Origin: Magicicada septendecula
Lineage: Eukaryota; Arthropoda; Insecta; Hemiptera; Cicadidae
Assembly: GCA_034769895.1 (NCBI GenBank)
Contig: JAWRYS010000740.1
Coordinates: 1-64,000 of the forward strand
DNA length: 64,000 nucleotides
Direction: 5' to 3'
Part shown: positions 47,043 to 61,639 of the stretch, piece after piece
Layout: each line of letters begins with the position of its first letter
How positions within the stretch are numbered: position 1 is the stretch's first letter
Position numbers and translations under genes: made by a program
The notes under the pieces: model-generated
The model's database searches: none
The model's input: only the letters and a program-made list of their open reading frames with translations
What the model was told of the DNA's origin: nothing

Positions 47043-48431
47043 TCAGCCTCCATCATCGAATAATAATCTAATATATTTATGATATAAATCGTTCTTGTCC
47101 ACACTCAATTTATTAATTTTAATATGATAATTCTCTAATACTTCAAGTTGTTTCACTATCATCAAATCATAAAACCTGTCAATATCATTAGTGATTTTAG
47201 TTTGGTCTCCATCAGTAGTTTTATTCAATCTAAAGTCAGTTATTTTCTCATCATATTCTTCTACTACACTCATTACAACATAAGGTAAGTGTTTATCATT
47301 TACAATGGTATTATCAAAATATTCATTTATCTCTCTTTCAACAGGTAAGCATTTCATATCATCTATTTCCTTCCATTCTAACCGCTCTTTCAACTCTTTA
47401 TGATTTCTCTTTAACTTATATAATTCTATCTCTCTGTCAATACACAACTCTCTATCTAAATCTCTCTCACCATAACACCATCTCACACTTTCGACACCAT
47501 CCCACACAGAGGGTACTAACTCATAAAAACTCGGGGAACAACTCAAAGACCTCATGTCTTCCAATAACAAGGGACTCTTGCCCTTCAACAACATTTGTGA
47601 ACACCTTGGTTCATCATAAATATGGGGAAAATATACCCTCTGCCCTACATACTCATCTAATCTCTCTTGCCATTCTTTCTCTAATTCATCAACACTAATT
47701 ACTACTCCGTTACAACCCATTACTCTCTCACTCTTACTCACTATCTCACTAACTATTTTCACCGGATCACTCTCTGATACCACATTCTTAATTATATTAT
47801 CATTTTCAACATCATTTTTATCACTTGTTACTTTTTTATTATCATTATTATTATTACTTTTAATCTGTTCCCCTACTGACTCTACTACTTTCTCAATATC
47901 TCGTTTCAATTCGTTACACCTACTCTCACACTTAATTTTGACCTCATTAATATCAATTTTAAGTTCGTTAAACTGTCTACTCTGTTCCTCGAATTTAGTG
48001 TCAAATTTACTGTTAAATTCACTTTTAATTTCATTAAATTTTATATCATTATTGTCAAAACGACTATTTATAACATCAAATTTACTATTCTGTACATCGA
48101 AACTAGCGTCAAATTTGTTATTTTGTTCATTCATTTTAATGTTTACCTCATCAAGTTTTATATTAAAACTATTTTTTATTTCTTTAACTTCAATATCATT
48201 AACGTCAAATCTTTTATTAATAAGATTAAATAAGTCATTTAATGACAACTCTTTTTCTCTCATTTTAGTTGCTACGGGAGTGGAAATCACTCCCGACCCA
48301 CTAATTACAGATTCGTTTATCAGGCTTGGAGTTGTCTCCATTCCTGAATCGTTAGCGTCAACATTTACTGAGTTTTCTGTTTCAACGTCATTTAAGCTGA
48401 TGTCTTCCTTATTATTTTCATTGGTATTCAT
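47043..48431 (-). CDS. Orphan retroelement protein (462 aa), unit 4, one-codon deletion
   Basis: Open from the ATG at 48431 to TGA. Three bases are missing near 47590, so the core reads CSQMLLKGK with two Leu where the other copies have three. Otherwise as 34103-35494, with Arg in the IDRFYDLMIV segment. The loss is in frame, so it may still make protein. Confidence 0.82.
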   Translation of the reverse strand: MNTNENNKEDISLNDVETENSVNVDANDSGMETTPSLINESVISGSGVISTPVATKMREKELSLNDLFNLINKRFDVNDIEVKEIKNSFNIKLDEVNIKMNEQNNKFDASFDVQNSKFDVINSRFDNNDIKFNEIKSEFNSKFDTKFEEQSRQFNELKIDINEVKIKCESRCNELKRDIEKVVESVGEQIKSNNNNDNKKVTSDKNDVENDNIIKNVVSESDPVKIVSEIVSKSERVMGCNGVVISVDELEKEWQERLDEYVGQRVYFPHIYDEPRCSQMLLKGKSPLLLEDMRSLSCSPSFYELVPSVWDGVESVRWCYGERDLDRELCIDREIELYKLKRNHKELKERLEWKEIDDMKCLPVEREINEYFDNTIVNDKHLPYVVMSVVEEYDEKITDFRLNKTTDGDQTKITNDIDRFYDLMIVKQLEVLENYHIKINKLSVDKNDLYHKYIRLLFDDGG

Positions 48432-48655
48432 TTTGTATGTAACTTATATTTTCCTTGGTATAAAATTCAATTTTACATATACACAGTATTATTTATATAA
48501 TATGACACAAGTAACATAGTATGGCTCTAATTTCTTAATTTTTATACATCGTTAGTACGCATGTTACCCAACCTCCCAATCAAACTTGCATTCGTTGTAG
48601 GTGTGGAATTTAATGAAATTTACTTTCTAAAATGCGTCCCTGTTCGGGCGCCAAA

Positions 48656-49677
48656 TGTTATGTTATGATTTTTTAACGAATTATATTTATTTTCACCTAC
48701 CTTAAATTCTGTCCAGGGTCCCAGCACGAACTGTGAATGCAAGCATGATTGCAAGGTTACACTAATAACATACGCAACTCGCATTTATAAAGAGAACCAA
48801 CTAAAATTTTATTTAATTCATTAAATTTGCAACATGTTATTTATTTACCTTTTCATTTCTTTACTATCAGATACTACTAAAATTAAATATATTACCTTAA
48901 TGAAGGCCGCCCAGCCTGCTCATTCACACATTCGCACTACTAAAATTTTACCCCCTTATTTAGATAAGCCCCATTTTATTCGAAATTACCCATATATTTG
49001 AAATACTGTTGCTCAATACCACTGCCGGAAACAGTCTTCCCGACCTCGTGCTACATCATTCACAAAATTAGTTCTAGGTCCGAAACAGTTCATAATTTCC
49101 TTTTCTTCTTCCGAAAACTATACTCACTTCCGCATTTAAAAAAACTGCACTCACTTTTACTTGATATTGAAACTTTATTAATGAGCCCCGTTTGGAGGGC
49201 TGCCTGCGCAGGCGAGCGTCGGTGAGGAACTGCGAAGAAGCTCTGCCTAGTACCCCACTACTTAGATTTTTGGACAAGACGGAAAGCAATGCCTTGGGCG
49301 TTAAAGTATAGTCACTGTTCATGCAACACATGCAACTCCCGTGTGTTGGACGTCGACGAAATCTAATGTTCACTGGTTTACGTCACCCAAAGGGGCGGTT
49401 CTGAGCACATGGTGAAAAAACATCGTCTCCAGGCCATATTGTGTTAACAAATCGGCATCGGTTGCGTGCCTGCTGGTGTTTGCGCATGTTACTCAACACT
49501 ACAGTTCTGAGAATTACATTGCGTGGTTGCACCATGACGCATTCCATCACACAGCTACACCTCACAACTTCTTTGTTTGAACAAAGCTTTTGTTTAACAC
49601 GTGGCTGGCCACACAGATGAAAATGAATTTACGCTTTTTTAATAAAATCAAAAACCCCTCCTTTTAGCCCCGTTACA
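48656..49677 (-). repeat. Array LTR 5 (1022 bp)
   Basis: One base shorter than the norm (gttaaagtatag near 49302). Shares gacctcgtgct with LTR 2. Confidence 0.93.
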
Positions 49678-52600
49678 ATACCCCCCCAATGAGAGATCTT
49701 CTGTCGAAACAGAAGAAAAACAGAAGTTGCTAAACTCCTAAGAGGATCGATGAGGATATGGTGCCAACAACCCCCATTAGTTCTTGTACATCATGGGTAA
49801 ACTACCCCCCTGGCTTGGCGACCATGGCTGCACCTGAACGAGATTACTGGACTTCTCTATACGAGATCCCAACACCATAACATCGAACAGACACGCACCA
49901 CAGCGCACCTAACCTTCGAACATGCCACCCACCACAGCGCACCTAACCTTCGAACATGCCACCCCAAACGCCAAACCCCTGGCCTTACTCCATGCCAGAT
50001 CCTCAACCGATATGTTGTTCCCCCTTTGCATGCATACTGGGCTGCCTTTAGCAGTTACTGGGCTATCACACACACTTATAATTACTCACTAAACAAAATT
50101 ATCCTTTAAAATTTTCAAAACATTTCTCTTTATATTCAAAATTCATTTACGTTAGAATCAAGTTGTATTTCCTCAAAAATCACAATAAGAAAAATCTTTT
50201 ACATGAATCCCTAATTCTCTTCACTACTACTAACAATCCTAAAGGAAACAAATTGAATACCTTATGAAACATGAATTCACTTACTCTAACATTTGTTTAC
50301 ACATATATTCTAAACAATATAATTCAATAAAACCCTCGCAGTACCCATAAACAATAATACACTTACAACTCAAAACATCAATTAGATGGCAGGCACAAAA
50401 CAAAAAAATCAATTTTTTTTTCAAAAAAATTTAAGTTTATTACAATATACTTTTCTCAATATTCAGAAAATTTAAAATTATTTAAATCAATGAAACGGCA
50501 AAATTGCATCAATCAATTGCCAAAACTGGTCTAGTTTATAACATCAACCATCAGCTGATCACACTGGGTCAAGTCAACGACCTTGACCTACATATGTTAT
50601 ACACAGAACTAAATCATAAAGTACCTAGAACATCTTCAAAATTTTTTATCTTTAAACACAATAAAACATAATAAAATAATACATTTAAAATTAACATAGT
50701 ATTATTACAATTAACAATAAAACTGACATTTAAATAAATCAAAATTTACACATTTTATAGCTTTGCATTATTCTCAAATTCTATTAAAATTTGTCACTTG
50801 TTTCAGTTAATTTTTTCTTTTTAACTGTGATTTACTTTCTTTCATTCTCAATCTCCATTAGTTTGGGTGATTTAATTGTTCACAATAACTTGATTTACAA
50901 ATTGGCATGTATATATACTCTTAATCCCCTTCTGACTCTAACGTCCCTAACAGCTTTAACTAACATGACACCCCTCTATCAAAAACATCTATCAAACAAT
51001 CTCTAAACCCACTTACTTATTACTCAACTCAATTCGCATCATTCTACCCTTATATATATAAAAAAAATACTCTACCCCTTTGTACTCAGGATGTGTGTTC
51101 CCCTCCCAAAGCTCATTCCCTTATCTGGTCCCTGGACTCTCCCTAGGCAACCCTTTCCGGCGCTAATTGGTCCCTTCCTGTCCCAACACCTTTCGTTGCG
51201 GACTCCTTATCACACCACCCCCCCTTACAAAATTCCCATCAACTAATTACCCTTCCAATACATCACTGTCAACTACTACAAAATATTTCCACTTATTTAT
51301 TAACTCAATATATCAACCAATACTCTACACATTTTCCCCTTAGCTACTGTGTCACTATCAATGCTCAACTTCTACATTACTTTTATTCCCACAATAATAT
51401 TGTTCTATTCAACTCCTTTAAGCTTAACCTGGACTGATTTAAATGTCTTAACAAAATAATAATCACCCAAGATCTCCCATTTACTATCTTTTACAAACCC
51501 TTTAAAACTCTTAACTATCTCAAATTACTTCCATCATTTAAATCAAAATCTTTTAACACATTAAAATCATTATATTCAAACATTAGTTACATTGGAAACT
51601 TGCAAACAATTTATAAGTGACATTTTACACATCTAACTCCAGCCATCAGCTGATGTTCTAGGTCGGGTGAATGACCTTTGTTCAAAAATGCTACACAAAA
51701 TTACATAATGAAAAATACATAACACATATTTATAATTCTTACACTCTATAACATAACAAGATTAATGACCCACTGAAACATGATGATCAAAATATAATAA
51801 CCATCTACTGTATCCATTTTCTCAAATCAAAACAATTATTTAATTACTTCAAGAGCGAGTTGCCATTATTAAGTTACAACAAAATTTTTAATTCGTTACT
51901 CCCTTGAGTAACCTCCTTAACCACACACACTATTGTTTTCTGTGGGTGGACTGTTGCGCCCATTTGCCTCCACAAGGACGGCATTGGTGGAGGAATTTAA
52001 CATCTCCTTGTCCTTGCTTCTGCGTTACATTTTAAAATGGGTAGATATCATCATATCTATGTTATATATTAATAAGCCCTTAAAACGGGTCTACCACCTG
52101 TTTTACTGTTCCCACGCGAACAGAGTGGCAGTCGCTGTTCCATAGTTCCGGGGATTTCCCCTAAAGTCACCCCCCTTTAATTTCAAATATACACCAATTT
52201 CAATACATATTAACTATGGTCAAGTTTCCAATTTTTTGGCCATAGCTGACCGCCATCCAAAACCACGATTAGTGCTGGTAAGGCAGTAATCGCCCGAAAA
52301 GGCGGGGAAATCAACTCTAAAGTCAGGCATGTTCTCTTCGTCATTATGATACACGGCACGGCAATCAATCAGCATATAATGTAAAATTATATAAAAGTTG
52401 TGCCATGTATTTTACGCCAGTTTGGCCTCCGATGGAGGTAACACTCTCTGTTACCCCCAACACTTACCGCTACCTACAGTGGCACATGCCACCACTGTAC
52501 TAGCCAACCTAATAACTAAACTAACCCTTCTACAGTTACAGTTTCTACATCCCATAAGTATATCACTTCTATTAACACCACTCAACCCCCCAAAATTACC

Positions 52601-55156
52601 CACATATCTTGTATGAAAACATTACATAACATAATAAACAAATAGACATTAACCTTGATCATTAGCATTGTTACATTCACATTAAACAAACAGTTCTCTT
52701 TTAAATAATTTATACAGAAAATTATAAACGTTATCACTTGAAATTTTTATTAACTGTTCTATATATCATTTCATTATTTATCACTTACTACAATTGGATT
52801 TCTCAAAAATTCAAATTTATTATTAACATTTATTTTATCTCATATTTCAGTTATTACTACCTCTTGATTATGGTTTCTATTTAGTACAACTATCTCAAAT
52901 TAGTTTCATCATTGAGTTAAAATCTTTTCAACACGCGTAAACATTTTACTCTATATAACTTGTATTATAAAATTTATACTCACAGTACATCGCTCATACC
53001 CTGTCATAAGCACACAAATATAAACATCAATAACTCCCTGTGCCTTCTGCAACATTTTAACAACAATGTTATTCCATACTAAACAATTTAACATTTATTT
53101 ATTTATTAATTATTGTCAAATTCACATCTCATAAAATAATTTAAATCCATCCTTATATAACATCTGAAATCAATCAAAAATATTTAAACATCTCCAGTTA
53201 TTTTAATTAAATCAATTATTGAAAACACAGCATTTTTAATTACTCTCACCAATTACAATAATTACAATTCATTTGTTATCCTCTTCAAAATTATTTTTGT
53301 TATTTATTTAGACTGCAAAAATATTATTATTATTATCACAACAATTTCTACTACCTACACACACTGTTTACCTTACATACTTGTTACAATACAAACACAA
53401 TTAATTTCACTAACAATTTATTTACAAACTTTTGTCATTATTATTCAATTTACCACACTTCATTGTCCAAGTCAGCAAGTCAGAACCATAATTCAAAATA
53501 TTTAAAATGTCCATTTATTAAGTTTATGTTCAGCCTCCATCATCGAATAATAATCTAATATATTTATGATATAAATCGTTCTTGTCCACACTCAATTTAT
53601 TAATTTTAATATGATAATTCTCTAATACTTCAAGTTGTTTCACTATCATCAAATCATAAAACCTGTCAATATCATTAGTGATTTTAGTTTGGTCTCCATC
53701 AGTAGTTTTATTCAATCTAAAGTCAGTTATTTTCTCATCATATTCTTCTACTACACTCATTACAACATAAGGTAAGTGTTTATCATTTACAATGGTATTA
53801 TCAAAATATTCATTTATCTCTCTTTCAACAGGTAAGCATTTCATATCATCTATTTCCTTCCATTCTAACCGCTCTTTCAACTCTTTATGATTTCTCTTTA
53901 ACTTATATAATTCTATCTCTCTGTCAATACACAACTCTCTATCTAAATCTCTCTCACCATAACACCATCTCACACTTTCGACACCATCCCACACAGAGGG
54001 TACTAACTCATAAAAACTCGGGGAACAACTCAAAGACCTCATGTCTTCCAATAACAAGGGACTCTTGCCCTTCAACAACAACATTTGTGAACACCTTGGT
54101 TCATCATAAATATGGGGAAAATATACCCTCTGCCCTACATACTCATCTAATCTCTCTTGCCATTCTTTCTCTAATTCATCAACACTAATTACTACTCCGT
54201 TACAACCCATTACTCTCTCACTCTTACTCACTATCTCACTAACTATTTTCACCGGATCACTCTCTGATACCACATTCTTAATTATATTATCATTTTCAAC
54301 ATCATTAATTTATTATCATTTTCACTTGTTACTTTTTTATTATCATTATTATTATTACTTTTAATCTGTTCCCCTACTGACTCTACTACTTTCTCAATAT
54401 CTCGTTTCAATTCGTTACACCTACTCTCACACTTAATTTTGACCTCATTAATATCAATTTTAAGTTCGTTAAACTGTCTACTCTGTTCCTCGAATTTAGT
54501 GTCAAATTTACTGTTAAATTCACTTTTAATTTCATTAAATTTTATATCATTATTGTCAAAACGACTATTTATAACATCAAATTTACTATTCTGTACATCG
54601 AAACTAGCGTCAAATTTGTTATTTTGTTCATTCATTTTAATGTTTACCTCATCAAGTTTTATATTAAAACTATTTTTTATTTCTTTAACTTCAATATCAT
54701 TAACGTCAAATCTTTTATTAATAAGATTAAATAAGTCATTTAATGACAACTCTTTTTCTCTCATTTTAGTTGCTACGGGAGTGGAAATCACTCCCGACCC
54801 ACTAATTACAGATTCGTTTATCAGGCTTGGAGTTGTCTCCATTCCTGAATCGTTAGCATCAACATTTACTGAGTTTTCTGTTTCAACGTCATTTAAGCTG
54901 ATGTCTTCCTTATTATTTTCATTGGTATTCATTTTGTATGTAACTTATATTTTCCTTGGTATAAAATTCAATTTTACATATACACAGTATTATTTATATA
55001 ATATGACACAAGTAACATAGTATGGCTCTAATTTCTTAATTTTTATACATCGTTAGTACGCATGTTACCCAACCTCCCAATCAAACTTGCATTCGTTGTA
55101 GGTGTGGAATTTAATGAAATTTACTTTCTAAAATTCGTCCCTGTTCGGGCGCCAAA
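49678..55156 (-). mobile_element. Array internal region 5
   Basis: 34-bp duplication, block II 50954-51206, domain I 51877-52312, broken protein frame 53530-54932, primer site 55137-55154. Matches internal 2 at aactgtgattt (near 50823) and keeps the 22 bp missing in 3, 4 and 6. Confidence 0.9.
53530..54932 (-). pseudogene. Orphan retroelement protein, 11-bp insertion (unit 5)
   Basis: Net gain of 11 bp near 54304-54325 (attaatttattatcatt replacing attttta) shifts the frame in the Asn/Asp-rich linker. The ATG at 54932 gives about 216 residues, the coiled-coil half. The conserved core is open separately at 53530-54273 but without a normal start. The identical insertion is in unit 6. Confidence 0.85.
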
Positions 55157-56179
55157 TGTTATGTTATGATTTTTTAACGAATTATATTTATTTTCACCTA
55201 CCTTAAATTCTGTCCAGGGTCCCAGCACGAACTGTGAATGCAAGCATGATTGCAAGGTTACACTAATAACATACGCAACTCGCATTTATAAAGAGAACCA
55301 ACTAAAATTTTATTTAATTCATTAAATTTGCAACATGTTATTTATTTACCTTTTCATTTCTTTACTATCAGATACTACTAAAATTAAATATATTACCTTA
55401 ATGAAGGCCGCCCAGCCTGCTCATTCACACATTCGCACTACTAAAATTTTACCCCCTTATTTAGATAAGCCCCATTTTATTCGAAATTACCCATATATTT
55501 GAAATACTGTTGCTCAATACCACTGCCGGAAACAGTCTTCCCGACCTCATGCTACATCATTCACAAAATTAGTTCTAGGTCCGAAACAGTTCATAATTTC
55601 CTTTTCTTCTTCCGAAAACTATACTCACTTCCGCATTTAAAAAAACTGCACTCACTTTTACTTGATATTGAAACTTTATTAATGAGCCCCGTTTGGAGGG
55701 CTGCCTGCGCAGGCGAGCGTCGGTGAGGAACTGCGAAGAAGCTCTGCCTAGTACCCCACTACTTAGATTTTTGGACAAGACGGAAAGCAATGCCTTGGGC
55801 GTTAAAGTCATAGTCACTGTTCATGCAACACATGCAACTCCCGTGTGTTGGACGTCGACGAAATCTAATGTTCACTGGTTTACGTCACCCAAAGGGGCGG
55901 TTCTGAGCACATGGTGAAAAAACATCGTCTCCAGGCCATATTGTGTTAACAAATCGGCATCGGTTGCGTGCCTGCTGGTGTTTGCGCATGTTACTCAACA
56001 CTACAGTTCTGAGAATTACATTGCGTGGTTGCACCATGACGCATTCCATCACACAGCTACACCTCACAACTTCTTTGTTTGAACAAAGCTTTTGTTTAAC
56101 ACGTGGCTGGCCACACAGATGAAAATGAATTTACGCTTTTTTAATAAAATCAAAAACCCCTCCTTTTAGCCCCGTTACA
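55157..56179 (-). repeat. Array LTR 6 (1023 bp)
   Basis: As LTR 7; gacctcatgct form. Confidence 0.93.
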
Positions 56180-59100
56180 ATACCCCCCCAATGAGAGATC
56201 TTCTGTCGAAACAGAAGAAAAACAGAAGTTGCTAAACTCCTAAGAGGATCGATGAGGATATGGTGCCAACAACCCCCATTAGTTCTTGTACATCATGGGT
56301 AAACTACCCCCCTGGCTTGGCGACCATGGCTGCACCTGAACGAGATTACTGGACTTCTCTATACGAGATCCCAACACCATAACATCGAACAGACACGCAC
56401 CACAGCGCACCTAACCTTCGAACATGCCACCCACCACAGCGCACCTAACCTTCGAACATGCCACCCCAAACGCCAAACCCCTGGCCTTACTCCATGCCAG
56501 ATCCTCAACCGATATGTTGTTCCCCCTTTGCATGCATACTGGGCTGCCTTTAGCAGTTACTGGGCTATCACACACACTTATAATTACTCACTAAACAAAA
56601 TTATCCTTTAAAATTTTCAAAACATTTCTCTTTATATTCAAAATTCATTTACGTTAGAATCAAGTTGTATTTCCTCAAAAATCACAATAAGAAAAATCTT
56701 TTACATGAATCCCTAATTCTCTTCACTACTACTAACAATCCTAAAGGAAACAAATTGAATACCTTATGAAACATGAATTCACTTACTCTAACATTTGTTT
56801 ACACATATATTCTAAACAATATAATTCAATAAAACCCTCGCAGTACCCATAAACAATAATACACTTACAACTCAAAACATCAATTAGATGGCAGGCACAA
56901 AACAAAAAAATCAATTTTTTTTTTCAAAAAAATTTAAATTTATTACAATATACTTTTCTCAATATTCAGAAAATTTAAAATTATTTAAATCAATGAAACG
57001 GCAAAATTGCATCAATCAATTGCCAAAACTGGTCTAGTTTATAACATCAACCATCAGCTGATCACACTGGGTCAAGTCAACGACCTTGACCTACATATGT
57101 TATACACAGAACTAAATCATAAAGTACCTAGAACATCTTCAAAATTTTTTATCTTTAAACACAATAAAACATAATAAAATAATACATTTAAAATTAACAT
57201 AGTATTATTACAATTAACAATAAAACTGACATTTAAATAAATCAAAATTTACACATTTTATAGCTTTGCATTATTCTCAAATTCTATTAAAATTTGTCAC
57301 TTGTTTCAGTTAATTTTTTCTTTTTAACTATGATTTACTTTCTTTCATTCTCAATCTCCATTAGTTTGGGTGATTTAATTGTTCACAATAACTTGATTTA
57401 CAAATTGGCATGTATATATACTCTTAATCCCCTTCTGACTCTAACGTCCCTAACAGCTTTAACTAACATGACACCCCTCTATCAAAAACATCTATCAAAC
57501 AATCTCTAAACCCACTTACTTATTACTCAACTCAATTCGCATCATTCTACCCTTATATATATAAAAAATATACTCTACCCCTTTGTACTCAGGATGTGTG
57601 TTCCCCTCCCAAAGCTCATTCCCTTATCTGGTCCCTGGACTCTCCCTAGGCAACCCTTTCCGGCGCTAATTGGTCCCTTCCTGTCCCAACACCTTTCGTT
57701 GCGGACTCCTTATCACACCACCCAACTAATTACCCTTCCAATATATCACTGTCAACTACTACAAAATATTTCCACTTATTTATTAACTCAATATATCAAC
57801 CAATACTCTACACATTTTCCCCTTAGCTACTGTGTCACTATCAATGCTCAACTTCTACATTACTTTTATTCCCACAATAATATTGTTCTATTCAACTCCT
57901 TTAAGCTTAACCTGGACTGATTTAAATGTCTTAACAAAATAATAATCACCCAAGATCTCCCATTTACTATCTTTTACAAACCCTTTAAAACTCTTAACTA
58001 TCTCAAATTACTTCCATCATTTAAATCAAAATCTTTTAACACATTAAAATCATTATATTCAAACATTAGTTACATTGGAAACTTGCAAACAATTTATAAG
58101 TGACATTTTACACATCTAACTCCAGCCATCAGCTGATGTTCTAGGTCGGGTGAATGACCTTTGTTCAAAAATGCTACACAAAATTACATAATGAAAAATA
58201 CATAACACATATTTATAATTCTTACACTCTATAACATAACAAGATTAATGACCCACTGAAACATGATGATCAAAATATAATAACCATCTACTGTATCCAT
58301 TTTCTCAAATCAAAACAATTATTTAATTACTTCAAGAGCGAGTTGCCATTATTAAGTTACAACAAAATTTTTAATTCGTTACTCCCTTGAGTAACCTCCT
58401 TAACCACACACACTATTGTTTTCTGTGGGTGGACTGTTGCGCCCATTTGCCTCCACAAGGACGGCATTGGTGGAGGAATTTAACATCTCCTTGTCCTTGC
58501 TTGTGCGTTACATTTTAAAATGGGTAGATATCATCATATCTATGTTATATATTAATAAGCCCTTAAAACGGGTCTACCACCTGTTTTACTGTTCCCACGC
58601 GAACAGAGTGGCAGTCGCTGTTCCATAGTTCCGGGGATTTCCCCTAAAGTCACCCCCCTTTAATTTCAAATATACACCAATTTCAATACATATTAACTAT
58701 GGTCAAGTTTCCAATTTTTTGGCCATAGCTGACCGCCATCCAAAACCACGATTAGTGCTGGTAAGGCAGTAATCGCCCGAAAAGGCGGGGAAATCAACTC
58801 TAAAGTCAGGCATGTTCTCTTCGTCATTATGATACACGGCACGGCAATCAATCAGCATATAATGTAAAATTATATAAAAGTTGTGCCATGTATTTTACGC
58901 CAGTTTGGCCTCCGATGGAGGTAACACTCTCTGTTACCCCCAACACTTACCGCTACCTACAGTGGCACATGCCACCACTGTACTAGCCAACCTAATAACT
59001 AAACTAACCCTTCTACAGTTACAGTTTCTACATCCCATAAGTATATCACTTCTATTAACACCACTCAACCCCCCAAAATTACCCACATATCTTGTATGAA

Positions 59101-61639
59101 AACATTACATAACATAATAAACAAATAGACATTAACCTTGATCATTAGCATTGTTACATTCACATTAAACAAACAGTTCTCTTTTAAATAATTTATACAG
59201 AAAATTATAAACGTTATCACTTGAAATTTTTATTAACTGTTCTATATATCATTTCATTATTTATCACTTACTACAATTGGATTTCTCAAAAATTCAAATT
59301 TATTATTAACATTTATTTTATCTCATATTTCAGTTATTACTACCTCTTGATTATGGTTTCTATTTAGTACAACTATCTCAAATTAGTTTCATCATTGAGT
59401 TAAAATCTTTTCAACACGCGTAAACATTTTACTCTATATAACTTGTATTATAAAATTTATACTCACAGTACATCGCTCATACCCTGTCATAAGCACACAA
59501 ATATAAACATCAATAACTCCCTGTGCCTTCTGCAACATTTTAACAACAATGTTATTCCATACTAAACAATTTAACATTTATTTATTTATTAATTATTGTC
59601 AAATTCACATCTCATAAAATAATTTAAATCCATCCTTATATAACATCTGAAATCAATCAAAAATATTTAAACATCTCCAGTTATTTTAATTAAATCAATT
59701 ATTGAAAACACAGCATTTTTAATTACTCTCACCAATTACAATAATTACAATTCATTTGTTATCCTCTTCAAAATTATTTTTGTTATTTATTTAGACTGCA
59801 AAAATATTATTATTATTATCACAACAATTTCTACTACCTACACACACTGTTTACCTTACATACTTGTTACAATACAAACACAATTAATTTCACTAACAAT
59901 TTATTTACAAACTTTTGTCATTATTATTCAATTTACCACACTTCATTGTCCAAGCCAGCAAGTCAGAACCATAATTCAAAATATTTAAAATGTCCATTTA
60001 TTAAGTTTATGTTCAGCCTCCATCATCGAATAATAATCTAATATATTTATGATATAAATCGTTCTTGTCCACACTCAATTTATTAATTTTAATATGATAA
60101 TTCTCTAATACTTCAAGTTGTTTCACTATCATCAAATCATAAAACCTGTCAATATCATTAGTGATTTTAGTTTGGTCTCCATCAGTAGTTTTATTCAATC
60201 TAAAGTCAGTTATTTTCTCATCATATTCTTCTACTACACTCATTACAACATAAGGTAAGTGTTTATCATTTACAATGGTATTATCAAAATATTCATTTAT
60301 CTCTCTTTCAACAGGTAAGCATTTCATATCATCTATTTCCTTCCATTCTAACCGCTCTTTCAACTCTTTATGATTTCTCTTTAACTTATATAATTCTATC
60401 TCTCTGTCAATACACAACTCTCTATCTAAATCTCTCTCACCATAACACCATCTCACACTTTCGACACCATCCCACACAGAGGGTACTAACTCATAAAAAC
60501 TCGGGGAACAACTCAAAGACCTCATGTCTTCCAATAACAAGGGACTCTTGCCCTTCAACAACAACATTTGTGAACACCTTGGTTCATCATAAATATGGGG
60601 AAAATATACCCTCTGCCCTACATACTCATCTAATCTCTCTTGCCATTCTTTCTCTAATTCATCAACACTAATTACTACTCCGTTACAACCCATTACTCTC
60701 TCACTCTTACTCACTATCTCACTAACTATTTTCACCGGATCACTCTCTGATACCACATTCTTAATTATATTATCATTTTCAACATCATTAATTTATTATC
60801 ATTTTCACTTGTTACTTTTTTATTATCATTATTATTATTACTTTTAATCTGTTCCCCTACTGACTCTACTACTTTCTCAATATCTCGTTTCAATTCGTTA
60901 CACCTACTCTCACACTTAATTTTGACCTCATTAATATCAATTTTAAGTTCGTTAAACTGTCTACTCTGTTCCTCGAATTTAGTGTCAAATTTACTGTTAA
61001 ATTCACTTTTAATTTCATTAAATTTTATATCATTATTGTCAAAACGACTATTTATAACATCAAATTTACTATTCTGTACATCGAAACTAGCGTCAAATTT
61101 GTTATTTTGTTCATTCATTTTAATGTTTACCTCATCAAGTTTTATATTAAAACTATTTTTTATTTCTTTAACTTCAATATCATTAACGTCAAATCTTTTA
61201 TTAATAAGATTAAATAAGTCATTTAATGACAACTCTTTTTCTCTCATTTTAGTTGCTACGGGAGTGGAAATCACTCCCGACCCACTAATTACAGATTCGT
61301 TTATCAGGCTTGGAGTTGTCTCCATTCCTGAATCGTTAGCATCAACATTTACTGAGTTTTCTGTTTCAACGTCATTTAAGCTGATGTCTTCCTTATTATT
61401 TTCATTGGTATTCATTTTGTATGTAACTTATATTTTCCTTGGTATAAAATTCAATTTTACATATACACAGTATTATTTATATAATATGACACAAGTAACA
61501 TAGTATGGCTCTAATTTCTTAATTTTTATACATCGTTAGTACGCATGTTACCCAACCTCCCAATCAAACTTGCATTCGTTGTAGGTGTGGAATTTAATGA
61601 AATTTACTTTCTAAAATTCGTCCCTGTTCGGGCGCCAAA
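56180..61639 (-). mobile_element. Array internal region 6
   Basis: 34-bp duplication, block II 57457-57709, domain I 58360-58795, broken protein frame 60013-61415, primer site 61620-61637. Like internal 3 it lacks the 22 bp near 57722 and has ccaatatatcac just after. Confidence 0.9.
60013..61415 (-). pseudogene. Orphan retroelement protein, 11-bp insertion (unit 6)
   Basis: Carries the same 11-bp insertion (near 60787-60808) and the same gttagcatcaac variant (near 61337) as unit 5, so the broken allele was copied between neighbouring units. N-terminal part 60765-61415, core part 60013-60756. Confidence 0.85.

Larger units (their letters stand above)
43214..48655 (-). mobile_element. Array internal region 4
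   Basis: 34-bp duplication, block II 44491-44742, domain I 45392-45822, protein frame 47043-48431, primer site 48636-48653. It shares internal 1's markers on its right side: ttcaagccagc near 45714, gatgaccaaaat near 45297, atatatcatcatttc near 46270 and aaaatgcgtccc near 48630. Confidence 0.9.
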
